A DNA stretch of 64,000 nt from Pseudomonas sp. Irchel 3A7 (GCF_900187565.1 NZ_FYED01000023.1:34020-98019); one strand, 5' to 3'. Positions 21,224-30,668 are shown, counted from the stretch's first letter. Notes: generated from the letters alone by a model not told the origin. A program made the numbers and translations.

Positions 21224-21317
21224 CCTGTGGGAGCGAGCCCGCTCGCGAAGAGGGCGTGTCAGTCGACATCAAGGTTGGCTGGCAGTCCGCTTTCGCGAGC
21301 AGGCTCGCTCCCACAGG
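21224..21317. repeat. REP doublet (REPIN), class A
   Basis: Inverted REP copies flank a spacer related to those at 14404 and 20221. It sits inside the predicted pvdMNO transcript, between pvdN and pvdO, and could stabilise the upstream mRNA or weaken expression of pvdO. Confidence 0.9.
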
Positions 21318-21335
21318 GGGGGAGGTGTCAGGCCG

Positions 21336-22616
21336 TCAGGCGGTCTTGTTGAGCAGGGCCATGAAACGGTCGATTTCGCTTTCGCTGTTGAGCAGGCCCG
21401 GGGCGATGCGCACCACCGGGCCGGCGTCACGTTCCACCGCATCGCAGACCACGCGGTTTTGCATCAGCTGGTTGGCGATTTTTTCGCAGTCCTGTTCCTT
21501 GACCCGAAAGAACGTAAAACCGGCGGACAGCTCCGGACTTTGCGGCGTGACCAGTTCGATCCGCGGCTGTTCCAGCAGGCGGTTCTTGGCGTAGGTATTG
21601 AGTGCGTGAATGCGCGCCTGGACCTCGGCCTTGCCCAAATCCAGATGCAGCTTGAAGGCTTCGTCCGCCGCCCAGCGATGTTCGAAGCTGTGATAGCCAC
21701 CGGGGGTCATGATGGTCGAGAAGGTGGTGGCTTCGGAAAAGGTCGGAATGATCGGCGTGACATCCTTGAGCTCGGCCGAGCGGGCACAAATGATCCCGGT
21801 GCCACGGGGGCCGAACATCCATTTGTGGGTGCCGGCGATGAAGAAGTCGCAGTGCATGTCGGGAAACGCGAGGTCCTCGACGCCGAAACCGTGCACGCCG
21901 TCGACCACATAAAGAATGCGGTCTTTTTCGTCACGCTTCTGGTTCAGCTCTTCCACCAGCTTGCCGATTTCACCGATCGGCAGTTTCACGCCGCTGCCCG
22001 ATTGCACCCAGGTCATGCCCAATACGCGGGTCTCGGGGCGGATGCCTTTGGCAATGGAGTCCAGCACTTCGTCCACGGAAATGTCGCGGCTGTTCTCGAA
22101 CAGCTTGAGCTTGCGCACCTGGGTGCCCTGGCGCTGCTGGCGGTATTCAAGGGTGTAATTGGTCGAGTAGTGCTCATGTTCGCTGACCAGGATTTCCTGA
22201 TCCGGACGCACATGAATGCCGCCATAAATCATCGCCAGGCCTTCGGTGGTGCTGCCGGTGAGGGCGATCTGTTCAGGCTTGGCATTGAGGTAGCGACCGG
22301 CCCAGACCCGCACGTTATGTTCGCGCTTCTCGGTTTCCTGCAGGTCCCAGTCCATGGCGCGGCCGGGGTTGCGGTCGATATTGGCGCGGTGCATATCGAT
22401 GGCGTTGCGCACCGGCGTGGGGTGCGAGGTCACCAGGAAGTTGGCGAAGTGCAGGTAGTCCGGGTCCTGATTGAACAACTGGCGCAACTGTGCCCACTTG
22501 CCCTTGGGCAAGGGTTGCGGATTGGCGGCGGATGCCTGCAGGTTCATGCCGGCAGTCAGTGGCAATCCGGCGGCGAGAATGCCGGCCTGCTTGAGGAATG
22601 AACGACGGTTGGTCAT
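21336..22616 (-). CDS. pvdN: PLP-dependent pyoverdine side-chain enzyme PvdN, Tat exported
   Basis: A 426-residue aminotransferase class V-like enzyme. The ATG at 22616 starts a Tat signal peptide (TNRRSFLKQAG). An upstream TTG at 22637 would extend it by seven residues but is less likely. The GTHKWMFGPRGTG motif holds the expected PLP-binding lysine. PvdN acts in the periplasm on the pyoverdine side chain, converting glutamate to the succinamide form in P. fluorescens and P. aeruginosa. The start lies 28 bases after the pvdM stop codon, so pvdM and pvdN form an operon. Confidence 0.92.
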   Translation of the reverse strand: MTNRRSFLKQAGILAAGLPLTAGMNLQASAANPQPLPKGKWAQLRQLFNQDPDYLHFANFLVTSHPTPVRNAIDMHRANIDRNPGRAMDWDLQETEKREHNVRVWAGRYLNAKPEQIALTGSTTEGLAMIYGGIHVRPDQEILVSEHEHYSTNYTLEYRQQRQGTQVRKLKLFENSRDISVDEVLDSIAKGIRPETRVLGMTWVQSGSGVKLPIGEIGKLVEELNQKRDEKDRILYVVDGVHGFGVEDLAFPDMHCDFFIAGTHKWMFGPRGTGIICARSAELKDVTPIIPTFSEATTFSTIMTPGGYHSFEHRWAADEAFKLHLDLGKAEVQARIHALNTYAKNRLLEQPRIELVTPQSPELSAGFTFFRVKEQDCEKIANQLMQNRVVCDAVERDAGPVVRIAPGLLNSESEIDRFMALLNKTA

Positions 22617-22644
22617 GGCTTGGGTTCGCTTGTGCAAAGGGGAG

Positions 22645-23994
22645 TCAGTTTTTTGCCACAGGTTTGGATGACTTCTGTACCTGGTCCCAGACCCGCAGGA
22701 AATTGCCGCCCCAGAGCTTGGCGATATCGGCTTCGCTGTAACCGCGACTGATCAGCTCGGCGGTCACGTTGCGCGCCTCGCTGACGTCCTTCCAGCCATC
22801 GAGACCGCCGCCATCGTTGAAGTCGGAACTGATGCCGACATGGTCGATGCCGATTTTCTTCACCGCATAATCAATCGCGTCGCCGTAGTCCTTGAGGGTG
22901 GCCTTGGGTTCTTCGTCGACGATGGCGTAGAGCTGGCTGGCGTATTCGCCGAAACGCTGCTCGGACCAGACGGTGATGACCGGATCGCCCGGCATCAGCG
23001 CCATCTCCAGCCCTTGCAGCGGCTGCAGGTCGAAGCGCGCGCGCAGGGCATTGAGTTTGTCCTGGGTGGCCTGGCTCAACGGTTTGATGTAAGTCGCGAA
23101 GCCGACAATCTGCACCACGCCGCCACTGTTTTTGATCAACTGCATTTCCTGGTCGCTGAGGTTGCGCGGGATGTCCACCAGGCCACGGGGGGCCGAGTGG
23201 GACGCCACCATCGGCGTGCGGCTCAAGCGGGCGACTTGCTCCAGGGCTTTGGTCGACATCTGCGACACATCGATGATTACACCGAGGTCGTTGAGGCGGT
23301 GCACGGCCTGCTTGCCGATCTCCGAAAGGCCGCCAAGGGCGTCGCGGGTATCGTTGAAAAACGGCAACGGCCGCGACGAGTCGGCCCAGGCGTTGTTGCC
23401 CACGTAACTGAAGCCGAACATGCGCATGCCACGGGCCGCCCATTTGTCCAGGGCGTTGAGGTCGCTACCCAGCGGGTAGGCATTGAGCATGCTCATGAAG
23501 ATCGCGAACTTGCCTTCGCCGTGCAGGCGGCGGAAATCGTCAGGCGTGTAGGCGATGGCGACCTGATTGGGATAGTCGCGCACCATGGTGCTGATGATCT
23601 TGTAGCGGGTTTCCTGCTCGAAGCGGGCTTCTTCGATGAAACCGGCGGTAGGGCGGTGGGGCGCGTTGGGGCCGTTCCAGATTTCCGGCCAGCCGAAAAT
23701 CGTCAGGGCTGCGCCGGACAAGCGTCCGCGCCCGGTCTTGACCAGGTCAAACTGGCCGCTGCCGTCCTTGTCTGCTTCGTTGCCGGCGGTGCCGAAGTCC
23801 ATGGGCACGGTGATGTGGCTGTCGAACGAGAGCAGGCGTTCGTGCAGTTCATCGGCCTGTTTCATTACCTTGACCGGGTAGCCGGGGTTGTCCTTGAACC
23901 AGTAGTCCCAGGCCGCGAAGCCTGCACCGGCGCTGATCGCCAGGGCCAGCGGCAGGCCGATGAAAAGAGCCTTTTTCGAGCGTGGTTTTGTCAT
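22645..23994 (-). CDS. pvdM: Periplasmic dipeptidase-like PvdM (M19 family)
   Basis: A 449-residue protein with an N-terminal membrane anchor or signal (LFIGLPLALAISAGAGFAAW) followed by a renal-dipeptidase-type domain. Metal-site motifs are visible: FDSHITVP near the start, a central VASHSAPRG, and GIDHVGISSDFNDGGG near the end. PvdM is needed for the periplasmic oxidation of pyoverdine precursors, but its exact reaction has been hard to define. It is first in the minus-strand operon pvdM-pvdN-(pvdO) and has an exact PvdS box ~60 bases upstream. Confidence 0.92.
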   Translation of the reverse strand: MTKPRSKKALFIGLPLALAISAGAGFAAWDYWFKDNPGYPVKVMKQADELHERLLSFDSHITVPMDFGTAGNEADKDGSGQFDLVKTGRGRLSGAALTIFGWPEIWNGPNAPHRPTAGFIEEARFEQETRYKIISTMVRDYPNQVAIAYTPDDFRRLHGEGKFAIFMSMLNAYPLGSDLNALDKWAARGMRMFGFSYVGNNAWADSSRPLPFFNDTRDALGGLSEIGKQAVHRLNDLGVIIDVSQMSTKALEQVARLSRTPMVASHSAPRGLVDIPRNLSDQEMQLIKNSGGVVQIVGFATYIKPLSQATQDKLNALRARFDLQPLQGLEMALMPGDPVITVWSEQRFGEYASQLYAIVDEEPKATLKDYGDAIDYAVKKIGIDHVGISSDFNDGGGLDGWKDVSEARNVTAELISRGYSEADIAKLWGGNFLRVWDQVQKSSKPVAKN

Positions 23995-24055
23995 TGCCGT
24001 CTCAGTCAGTTCGCCGCCCTGTTGTGGGCACAGGGGCCTTTGCTATCTGGGATGA

Positions 24056-24079
24056 ACGAGTCAGCAGGGGAGGAATTTA
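24056..24079 (-). promoter_or_regulatory. PvdS iron-starvation box, pvdMN(O) promoter
   Basis: The minus strand reads CTAAAT-N16-CGT with exact spacing. The -10 element lies 62 bases before the pvdM start. Confidence 0.88.
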
Positions 24080-24096
24080 GTGTTTGTGCGGGCCTC

Positions 24097-24171
24097 TTCG
24101 CGAGCAGGCTCGCTCCCACAGGGGATCTTCAGTGATCACTCGGTCAATGTGGGAGCGAGCCTGCTCGCGAA
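24097..24171. repeat. Class A REP pair between divergent pvdM and pvdP promoters
   Basis: An inverted copy then a direct copy of the class A REP lie exactly between the two divergent PvdS boxes, behind both -35 elements, so neither promoter is interrupted. Confidence 0.87.
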
Positions 24172-24177
24172 TGCTTT

Positions 24178-24201
24178 TAAATTTTTCGGCGCAACCAACG
24201 T
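24178..24201 (+). promoter_or_regulatory. PvdS iron-starvation box, pvdP promoter
   Basis: TAAAT, 16 bases, CGT. The predicted transcript would begin near 24208. That makes the TTG at 24208 an unlikely start and supports the ATG at 24247. Confidence 0.88.
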
Positions 24202-24246
24202 TCTAGCTTGGATAAAGCCTGCTTCATGGCTGACACAGGTAGGGCA

Positions 24247-25866
24247 ATGACGATTTCTCGACGATGGTTCATGGCGGGCCTGGCGCTGACCGGCGCTGCC
24301 GTGCCTGCGGCTTTTTATGGGCATCGCCAATGGACGAAACCGGATCCGACAATCACCCCCGGCGAAGCCTCGTTCGATGTCGCGGATGTCGCCGGCCAGC
24401 GTTTGGCCGATACCTTGCGTGGTGTCTGGCAGATCCGTTTCGAAGGCCGTGATGCGGGGCTTGAAGGCCTGCCGGCGGATGGGTTGGAAGTGTTCCTCGA
24501 CATCGGCCACAAAGGTCGCGGCGTGATCGGTTTTCTCGACACCGCCGAACGACTGCGTTCGAGCGGGGCGCCGCGTTACCGGGTACTCGGCGATCTGGCT
24601 GGCGCCAAACCGGCGCAGTTGAGCTGGCGATTGCTCAGTGCCGACGGTAACCCCGATTACGAGTTCAGCATGACGCTGGACGAAGTCTGGGCCGGGTTCG
24701 GCAACGCCGGCAGTGGCTCGCTCAGTGGGCGGGTGTTGAATCTGGACCGGCCGTTGATGATGACCGCCCAGGACAATCGCTTCATCGCCGTCAAGCGCGT
24801 ATTTCCCGAAGCCCGCGAGCGAACCGGTCTGAATGCGCCGCTGCTGGCCTGGCTGACGTCCGCCGAGCATCGCTTGTTTCACCAGCTCTGGCATGCGTCC
24901 CGTGACAAGTGGCACAACCTGCCCGAAGACAAGCGCAGCGCCTTGCGCGGCATCGGCTGGCAGCCTGGTCCACGGGACAAGGAGCGTGATGCCCGTGGCG
25001 CGCGCAAGGATCGCAACGGTTCGGGCGTAGACTTCTTCTTCATGCACCGGCACATGCTCGGTACGGCGCGCTCGCTGCAGGACTTGCCGTCGTGGACGCA
25101 ATTCCCGCTGCCGCAGCCGGAGCTGGCCCGGGATCGCATCGGCTTCGCCAATTATTTCGACAACCATGACGGTACCGCGCTGCCGCCCACCTGGCTGGCC
25201 GAAGACGATGACGAGTACTCAAAGTGGGTCGCCGACATCAAGACCGCCGAGACGTACCACAGCAATTTCCAGGTCTGGGAGTCGCAGTACCGCGACCCGC
25301 GTTACCTGTCGAAGTTGACCCTGGGGCAGTTCGGCTCGGAAGTGGAGTTGGGGTTGCACGACTGGCTGCACATGCGCTGGGCCTCGGTGCCGCGGGATCC
25401 GTCCAACGGCCAGCCGGTGCCGTTCGCCCGTGATCCGGCGGACTTTTCCGCGCGTTGGTTTGCACCGGAAAACGACTTCCTCGGCGATCCGTTTTCGTCT
25501 CATGTGAGCCCGGTGTTCTGGCACTTTCACGGTTGGATCGACGATCGCCTGGAAGACTGGTTCCGCGCCCACGAGCGCTTTCATCCCGGCGAAGTCAGCC
25601 GGCTTGAGGTCAATGGCGTGCCGTGGTTCGCACCGGGGCGCTGGGTTGAAATCGGCGACCCGTGGCTGGGTCCGACCACCCATGGCTGTAGCACTACACC
25701 GGGGTTGCAGACGGGCAAGTCGGTGGAAATGGACCCGGAGACCATGAAGCTGGCGCTGCGGATTACCTTTGGCGAGGACGAGAAGAAGCTCAAGGATCTG
25801 TTCAGGAAGGTGCCGCAGCGGCCTTGGTATGCGCGAAATCTAAAGGCCAAACAAAGTCAGGTCTGA
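24247..25866 (+). CDS. pvdP: Periplasmic tyrosinase PvdP (ferribactin oxidase)
   Basis: A 539-residue enzyme. The chosen ATG opens a Tat-type signal (SRRWFMAGLALTGAAVPAA). PvdP is a copper tyrosinase that forms the dihydroxyquinoline chromophore from the D-Tyr-L-Dab part of ferribactin. Histidine-rich copper-site motifs are present: FHQLWHASRDKWH in the first half, then HDWLHMRW and HVSPVFWHFHGWIDD in the second. The length is close to PAO1 PvdP. It is divergent from pvdM, and each gene has its own PvdS box. Confidence 0.93.
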   Translation: MTISRRWFMAGLALTGAAVPAAFYGHRQWTKPDPTITPGEASFDVADVAGQRLADTLRGVWQIRFEGRDAGLEGLPADGLEVFLDIGHKGRGVIGFLDTAERLRSSGAPRYRVLGDLAGAKPAQLSWRLLSADGNPDYEFSMTLDEVWAGFGNAGSGSLSGRVLNLDRPLMMTAQDNRFIAVKRVFPEARERTGLNAPLLAWLTSAEHRLFHQLWHASRDKWHNLPEDKRSALRGIGWQPGPRDKERDARGARKDRNGSGVDFFFMHRHMLGTARSLQDLPSWTQFPLPQPELARDRIGFANYFDNHDGTALPPTWLAEDDDEYSKWVADIKTAETYHSNFQVWESQYRDPRYLSKLTLGQFGSEVELGLHDWLHMRWASVPRDPSNGQPVPFARDPADFSARWFAPENDFLGDPFSSHVSPVFWHFHGWIDDRLEDWFRAHERFHPGEVSRLEVNGVPWFAPGRWVEIGDPWLGPTTHGCSTTPGLQTGKSVEMDPETMKLALRITFGEDEKKLKDLFRKVPQRPWYARNLKAKQSQV

Positions 25867-25884
25867 CGACCGTGTTATCGTTTT

Positions 25885-25975
25885 ATCGCTGGCAAGCCAG
25901 CTCCCACAGGTTATGTGTCGTATATAAGAAGCGCGGCATACACAAAACCTTGTGGGAGCTGGCTTGCCAGCGATA
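25885..25975. repeat. REP pair, class C (GGGAGCTGGCTTGCCAGCGATA)
   Basis: A third REP variant, with an inverted then a direct copy, lies between the convergent ends of pvdP and opmQ. No separate T-rich terminator was seen here. Confidence 0.85.
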
Positions 25976-25996
25976 GCAATCTCAACAACACCGCGT

Positions 25997-27391
25997 TTAC
26001 AAAGCCTGCCACCCACCCCCAAGCGCCTTGTACAGCGCAATGCTCGCCTGCAACCGCGACAACCGCAGTTGCACATTCAGATCCTGCGCCGCATACAGCG
26101 TGCGCTGGGTTTCCAGCACGGTCAGCAGATCCTCGGCCCCCGCCTGATAACGGCTTTGCGCAATGTCGAACGCAGTTTGCGCCTGGCGCAGTTCTTCGCT
26201 TTGCCACTGCCGCTGTTCGTCCAGCCCACGGATGCTGTTCAGCGCTTTTTCCACATCGGCAAAACCATTGATGATCGCGCCGCGATAGGCTTCCAGCAGT
26301 TCTTCCTGGCGGGCGGTGGCCTTGTCGCGTTCGGCGCCCAGGCGACCGTTGTTGAACACTGGTGCCAGCAGTCCGGCGGCGAGGTTGTAGAAAGGACTGC
26401 GCAGAATGTCGCCGGCGCGATCGGCACCGGAGCCGATTTCCGCGCTCAGGGTTACGGTCGGCAACATGGCGGCGCGGGCGACGGTGACGTCGGCCTGGGC
26501 GGCGGCCAGTTGCGCTTCGGCGCGGGCAATGTCCGGGCGGCGGCTGAGCAATTGGCTGGGCACGCCGGCTTCGATGGCCGGCCATGACAGTTGATCGAAG
26601 CGCTCCTGACCCAAGGCCAGCGCCTGCACCGGGCGGCCGAGCAGCGTGGCGAGACTGATCTGCGCGTCCATGGCCTGTTGCTGAACCAGCGGCAATTGCC
26701 GTTGCTGCGCCGCGACCAGGCTTTTCTGTTGGGCCAGTTCCAGGGCGGTCGCGGAGCCCGAGTCGAAGCGGGTTTGCACCAGCCTCAAAACGTTCTGCGC
26801 ATTGGCCAGATTCAGCTCGGCAATGCGGCTCTGTTCCTGCAGCGACAAGGTTTGTGCATAACTGTTGGCCACGCCACTGAGCAACGTCAGCTCCACCGTC
26901 GCCTGATCGAACTCACTGGCCTGCAGGGCGAATTGCGCACTGTCGCGGGAGGCGCGCTGGCCACCCCAGAAGTCGATTTCGTAACTGGCCGTGAGGTTGG
27001 CGGTGAAGTAGTCGACCGCGTCGTTATCGCTGTCGGCGTCGAGTTGGCTATAGCCGCTACCGCGCAGCAACTTCTGGCGGTTGGCGTTCAAACCGGCCTT
27101 GACCTCCGGCAACTGCGAGCCACCGGCGACCACGGTTTCGGCCTGCGCCTGGCGCACTCGGGCGATGGCGGCGGCCAGGTCGTAACTGCCGACCCGGGCC
27201 TGTTCGACCAGGCGCTCCAGTTGCGGGCTGCCGAAGCGGTTCCACCATTGCGCGTTGTTGCGGGCGGCGTTTCGGTCATGGGGCGATTGCCAGGAAGAGG
27301 GCGGCACGATGCCGCTGTCCGGGCGCTGGGCCGGGGTGCCACAGGCACTGAGCAACAGGCACAGGGTCAGCAAACTCAAGGACGGCTTCAT
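25997..27391 (-). CDS. opmQ: Outer membrane efflux lipoprotein of the pyoverdine pump
   Basis: A 464-residue TolC/NodT-family outer membrane factor. From the ATG at 27391 it starts with a lipoprotein signal (LLTLCLLLSAC-G), the cysteine being the lipid-attachment site. The rest shows the two repeated outer membrane efflux domains. With PvdR and PvdT it forms the pump that exports newly matured pyoverdine and recycles used pyoverdine from the periplasm. It begins 7 bases after the pvdT stop codon, so it is the last gene of the pvdR-pvdT-opmQ operon. Confidence 0.93.
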   Translation of the reverse strand: MKPSLSLLTLCLLLSACGTPAQRPDSGIVPPSSWQSPHDRNAARNNAQWWNRFGSPQLERLVEQARVGSYDLAAAIARVRQAQAETVVAGGSQLPEVKAGLNANRQKLLRGSGYSQLDADSDNDAVDYFTANLTASYEIDFWGGQRASRDSAQFALQASEFDQATVELTLLSGVANSYAQTLSLQEQSRIAELNLANAQNVLRLVQTRFDSGSATALELAQQKSLVAAQQRQLPLVQQQAMDAQISLATLLGRPVQALALGQERFDQLSWPAIEAGVPSQLLSRRPDIARAEAQLAAAQADVTVARAAMLPTVTLSAEIGSGADRAGDILRSPFYNLAAGLLAPVFNNGRLGAERDKATARQEELLEAYRGAIINGFADVEKALNSIRGLDEQRQWQSEELRQAQTAFDIAQSRYQAGAEDLLTVLETQRTLYAAQDLNVQLRLSRLQASIALYKALGGGWQAL

Positions 27392-27398
27392 GGAGAGA

Positions 27399-29372
27399 TC
27401 ATTCACTGGTAAGGGCCGTGACCGGGTCGAGTCGGGCAGCTTTGCGGGCCGGCATGAAGCCGAAGACAACACCGGTGACCAGGGCGCAGCCGAAGGCGCC
27501 CAGCACCGCTATCAAGGAGAACGCGACGGCGACTTCGCTGAGGATCAGCACGCCACCGACGATCAGCGCCAGGGCGATCCCGGCCAGTCCGCCGACCACC
27601 GAGAGCATCACGGCTTCGGTGAGGAACTGGCGCAGGATGTCCCGCTGCCGGGCGCCGGTGGCCATGCGGATGCCGATCTCTCGGGTCCGTTCACGCACGG
27701 TCATGAGCATGATGTTCATCACGCCGATGCCGCCCACCAGCAGCGAAATCGCCGCAATCGAACCGAGCATCAGCGACAGGGTGTTTTGCGTGCGCGCTTC
27801 GGCCTGGATCATCGCCGCGTTGTTGGTCAGCTCGAAATCCTTCTTGCCGTTGTGCAGGCGCAGCATCAGCTGTTCGATGGCGTGCTCGGTCTCCTTGACC
27901 TTGCGTGCATCGGCGGCGGCAATCGCGATGTACTCGGGATTGTGCGTACCGAACAGCCGTACGCTGGCGGCGGAGTAGGGGATGGCGATGCGGTCGTCGC
28001 TGTCGGAATCGCCGGAGCTGGCGCCTTTTTCCGCCAGAACCCCCACCACCTGGAACGGCACGTTCTCAATGAGGATGTACTGGCCGATGGGGTTGGCCAC
28101 GTCCTTGAGCAGCTTGGTGCGGACCTTGTGCCCGATCACGGCCACCGCCGCGGCGTTTCGTTCGTCGGCCTCGGTGAAATAGCTGCCTTCGACCACCGGC
28201 CAGTTGAAGATCGCCGGGAAGTTGGTGTCGTTGCCGCCGACGTAGCTCAAGTGGTCGAGGTTGCCGAAACGCACTCCGGCTTCCTGGCCGTTGACCGGCA
28301 TGATGCGCATCACTTGCGGCAGGCTTGCCACCGCCTTGACTTCGTCCAGGGTGACGATGCCCAGCGGTGTTCGCGGGTTGGGGGACGAACCGCTGAGGTA
28401 AATAATGTTCGAGCCGAACGCGCCCATCTGCGCCATGACCTGGCGCTTGCTGCCTTCACCGACGGCCAGCATCACCACCACCGAGGCCACGCCGATGATG
28501 ATGCCGAGCAAGGTCAGGGCGGTGCGGAACTTGTTGATCCACATCACCCGCCAGGCCGCTTGCACCGCATCGACCAGTTCGCCTTTCCAGGCACCTGTTG
28601 CTTCGGCGCCTTCGCTGAGGCGTTTGCGCAGATCAACCGCTTGCAGCGCGCCGGGGGTGGCCGAGTGTTGCGCGGCGGGATTGTCCCGGGCGCTGTCACT
28701 GATGATCAGGCCGTCGCGGATTTCGATGATGCGCTTGGCCCTGGCCGCCACTTCGCGGTCGTGGGTGATCAGGATGACCACGTGGCCCTGGCTCGCCAGT
28801 TCGTCGAGCAGCGCCATGACCTCCTTGCCGCTGTGACTGTCGAGGGCGCCGGTCGGTTCGTCGGCGAGGATGATGTGGCCGCCATTCATCAAGGCGCGGG
28901 CGATCGACACCCGCTGTTGCTGACCGCCGGACAGCTGATGCGGGCGGTTGCCGGTGCGCGTGGCGAGGCCGAGGCGCTCGAGCAGGGCGGCGGCGCGGGC
29001 GTGGCGTTCGGCTGCCGGGGTGCCCGCGTAGATAGCCGGCATCTCGACGTTTTCCTGGGCCGAGCCGGAAGGGATCAGGTGGTAACCCTGAAACACGAAA
29101 CCAAAGGCTTCGCGGCGCAGCCAGGCCAATTCGTCAGTGTCCAGGGCGGCGACGTTTTCCCCGGCGAAGCGGTACTCGCCCGAAGTCGGGCGGTCGAGGC
29201 AGCCGAGGATGTTCATCAGCGTCGACTTGCCGGAACCGGAAGCACCGACAATCGCCACGAACTCACCGGCATGGATCGACAAGTCGATACCGCGCAACAC
29301 GTGAACTTCAGGAGCGTCGCCACCGCCGTAGGCCTTGCGGATGTCCGACAGTTCGATCAGGGGCGTCTGCAT
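27399..29372 (-). CDS. pvdT: MacB-type ABC transporter of the pyoverdine pump
   Basis: A 657-residue inner membrane ATPase-permease fusion of the MacB family. The N-terminal ATPase has Walker A GASGSGKST, signature LSGGQQQR and Walker B IILADEPTGALD. A membrane helix follows, then a periplasmic MacB core domain, then three C-terminal helices with the FtsX-like motif TREIGIRMA. The start codon directly follows the pvdR stop. It powers pyoverdine efflux with PvdR and OpmQ. Confidence 0.95.
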   Translation of the reverse strand: MQTPLIELSDIRKAYGGGDAPEVHVLRGIDLSIHAGEFVAIVGASGSGKSTLMNILGCLDRPTSGEYRFAGENVAALDTDELAWLRREAFGFVFQGYHLIPSGSAQENVEMPAIYAGTPAAERHARAAALLERLGLATRTGNRPHQLSGGQQQRVSIARALMNGGHIILADEPTGALDSHSGKEVMALLDELASQGHVVILITHDREVAARAKRIIEIRDGLIISDSARDNPAAQHSATPGALQAVDLRKRLSEGAEATGAWKGELVDAVQAAWRVMWINKFRTALTLLGIIIGVASVVVMLAVGEGSKRQVMAQMGAFGSNIIYLSGSSPNPRTPLGIVTLDEVKAVASLPQVMRIMPVNGQEAGVRFGNLDHLSYVGGNDTNFPAIFNWPVVEGSYFTEADERNAAAVAVIGHKVRTKLLKDVANPIGQYILIENVPFQVVGVLAEKGASSGDSDSDDRIAIPYSAASVRLFGTHNPEYIAIAAADARKVKETEHAIEQLMLRLHNGKKDFELTNNAAMIQAEARTQNTLSLMLGSIAAISLLVGGIGVMNIMLMTVRERTREIGIRMATGARQRDILRQFLTEAVMLSVVGGLAGIALALIVGGVLILSEVAVAFSLIAVLGAFGCALVTGVVFGFMPARKAARLDPVTALTSE

Positions 29373-30545
29373 TCAACCGCCACTCCCGTCGGCCGGGCCG
29401 ATCAACAGGTGATCGCCTTCCTGCAAGCCGTCGAGGATCTGCACCCGCAGGCGATCACTGATCCCGGTGCGCACGGTGCGTTGTTCGATGCTGCCGTTAC
29501 TGGCGACCACTTGCGCGGTCTGGCTGTCCGCTTGCGTGCCGGCCTGCAGGGCGGCAATCGGCGCGGTCAGCACGTCTTTGGCCTGGTCGGCGACGAAGAA
29601 CACCTGGGTGGTCATTTCCGCCATCAATGCATTGTCGGCGTTGTCGACGTCCAGCAACACGGTGTACAGCACCACCCGGGCGCTGCCGCTTTTGCTCGTA
29701 CTGGCGGGGCTGCCGCCGCCCTGGCTGGTCTGGTCCAGCGGTTTGGGCGGCACCGGCAGAATCTGCCGCACGGTGCTTTGCCAGCGCCGGCTGCCGCCAC
29801 TGAGGGTGGTGAACCAGGCGTTCATGCCGGGTTTGACGTGACCGATGTCGGCTTCGGACACCTCGGCCCAGACCGTCATCGGCGACAACTTGGCGATGCG
29901 CAGGATCAGCGGTGTCTGCTGCTGGGCGTTCAGGGTCTGGCCCTCGCGGGCGTCCAGCGCCACCACGGTGCCGGACATCGGCGCATAAATCCGCGTGTAG
30001 CCGAGTTCGGCCTGATCGCTGCGCAGGCTGGCCTGGGCCTGGCGAATTTGTGCCTGGAACATGTCGATGCGCGCCTGGGTGGCGCGCAGTTCGGCCTGGG
30101 CGGTCTGCACGTCTTCCTCGCGGGTGGCGCCGCCGGCCTTGAGATTCTGCTGGCGCTGGAATTTCTGTTGGGCGAGGTCGTGTTGCGCCCGTTGTTCCTG
30201 GAGCTGGGCCTTGAGGTTTTCGATGGAGAAGCGCCCGGCATCGAGTTTGGCCTGTTGCGTGGACGGATCGATCTCCACCAGCAACTGGCCTTCCTTGATC
30301 ACGTCACCGACTTCCACATGGATCTTTTGGATCTGCCCCGAAGCCTGGGCGCCGACGTCGACATAGCGCCGGGGCTGCAGGGTGCCCAAGGCCGTGACGC
30401 TGCTTTCTATATCGCCGCGGCTGACCTGGACGGTGGCGAATTTGTCGCGACCGGGCGGGATGATCTGCCAGGCAGCGACGGCGATAACGGGGATCAGGCT
30501 GAGTGCTACAAGCAGGGCGCGTCGGGTCTGACGGGGACGTTTCAT
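29373..30545 (-). CDS. pvdR: Periplasmic adaptor (MacA-like) of the pyoverdine pump
   Basis: A 390-residue membrane-fusion protein with an N-terminal membrane anchor (residues ~10-28). It has a split biotinyl-lipoyl domain (AQASGQIQKIHVEVGDVI), an alpha-hairpin rich in Gln and Ala (~95-190), and a beta-barrel domain. It is first in the operon with pvdT and opmQ and follows an exact PvdS box. In PAO1 the adjacent gene upstream is fpvR. Here the upstream 1.1 kb holds only repeats and regulatory DNA. Confidence 0.94.
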   Translation of the reverse strand: MKRPRQTRRALLVALSLIPVIAVAAWQIIPPGRDKFATVQVSRGDIESSVTALGTLQPRRYVDVGAQASGQIQKIHVEVGDVIKEGQLLVEIDPSTQQAKLDAGRFSIENLKAQLQEQRAQHDLAQQKFQRQQNLKAGGATREEDVQTAQAELRATQARIDMFQAQIRQAQASLRSDQAELGYTRIYAPMSGTVVALDAREGQTLNAQQQTPLILRIAKLSPMTVWAEVSEADIGHVKPGMNAWFTTLSGGSRRWQSTVRQILPVPPKPLDQTSQGGGSPASTSKSGSARVVLYTVLLDVDNADNALMAEMTTQVFFVADQAKDVLTAPIAALQAGTQADSQTAQVVASNGSIEQRTVRTGISDRLRVQILDGLQEGDHLLIGPADGSGG

Positions 30546-30608
30546 GCAGGGTTCCAGAACTATTGAACACTGCCGTGGAGCCGGCAGGGACGGGGAGCTG
30601 TCCTGTAA

Positions 30609-30632
30609 ACGAGGAAACAGCCGCGGAATTTA
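30609..30632 (-). promoter_or_regulatory. PvdS iron-starvation box, pvdRT-opmQ promoter
   Basis: The minus strand reads CTAAAT, exactly 16 bases, then CGT. The -10 element lies 64 bases before the pvdR start. Confidence 0.87.
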
Positions 30633-30668
30633 GCTCGGGAAATATGGTGCAACATCTGAAACGGTCAA

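Noticed and set aside
24208..24246. TTG at 24208 as the pvdP start
   Set aside because: It would coincide with the predicted transcription start of the PvdS promoter and place 13 extra residues before the Tat signal.
27255..30566. Plus-strand open frame of 1103 codons opposite pvdR-pvdT
   Set aside because: The minus strand encodes intact MacA- and MacB-like proteins. The plus frame shows no domain and spans several genes.
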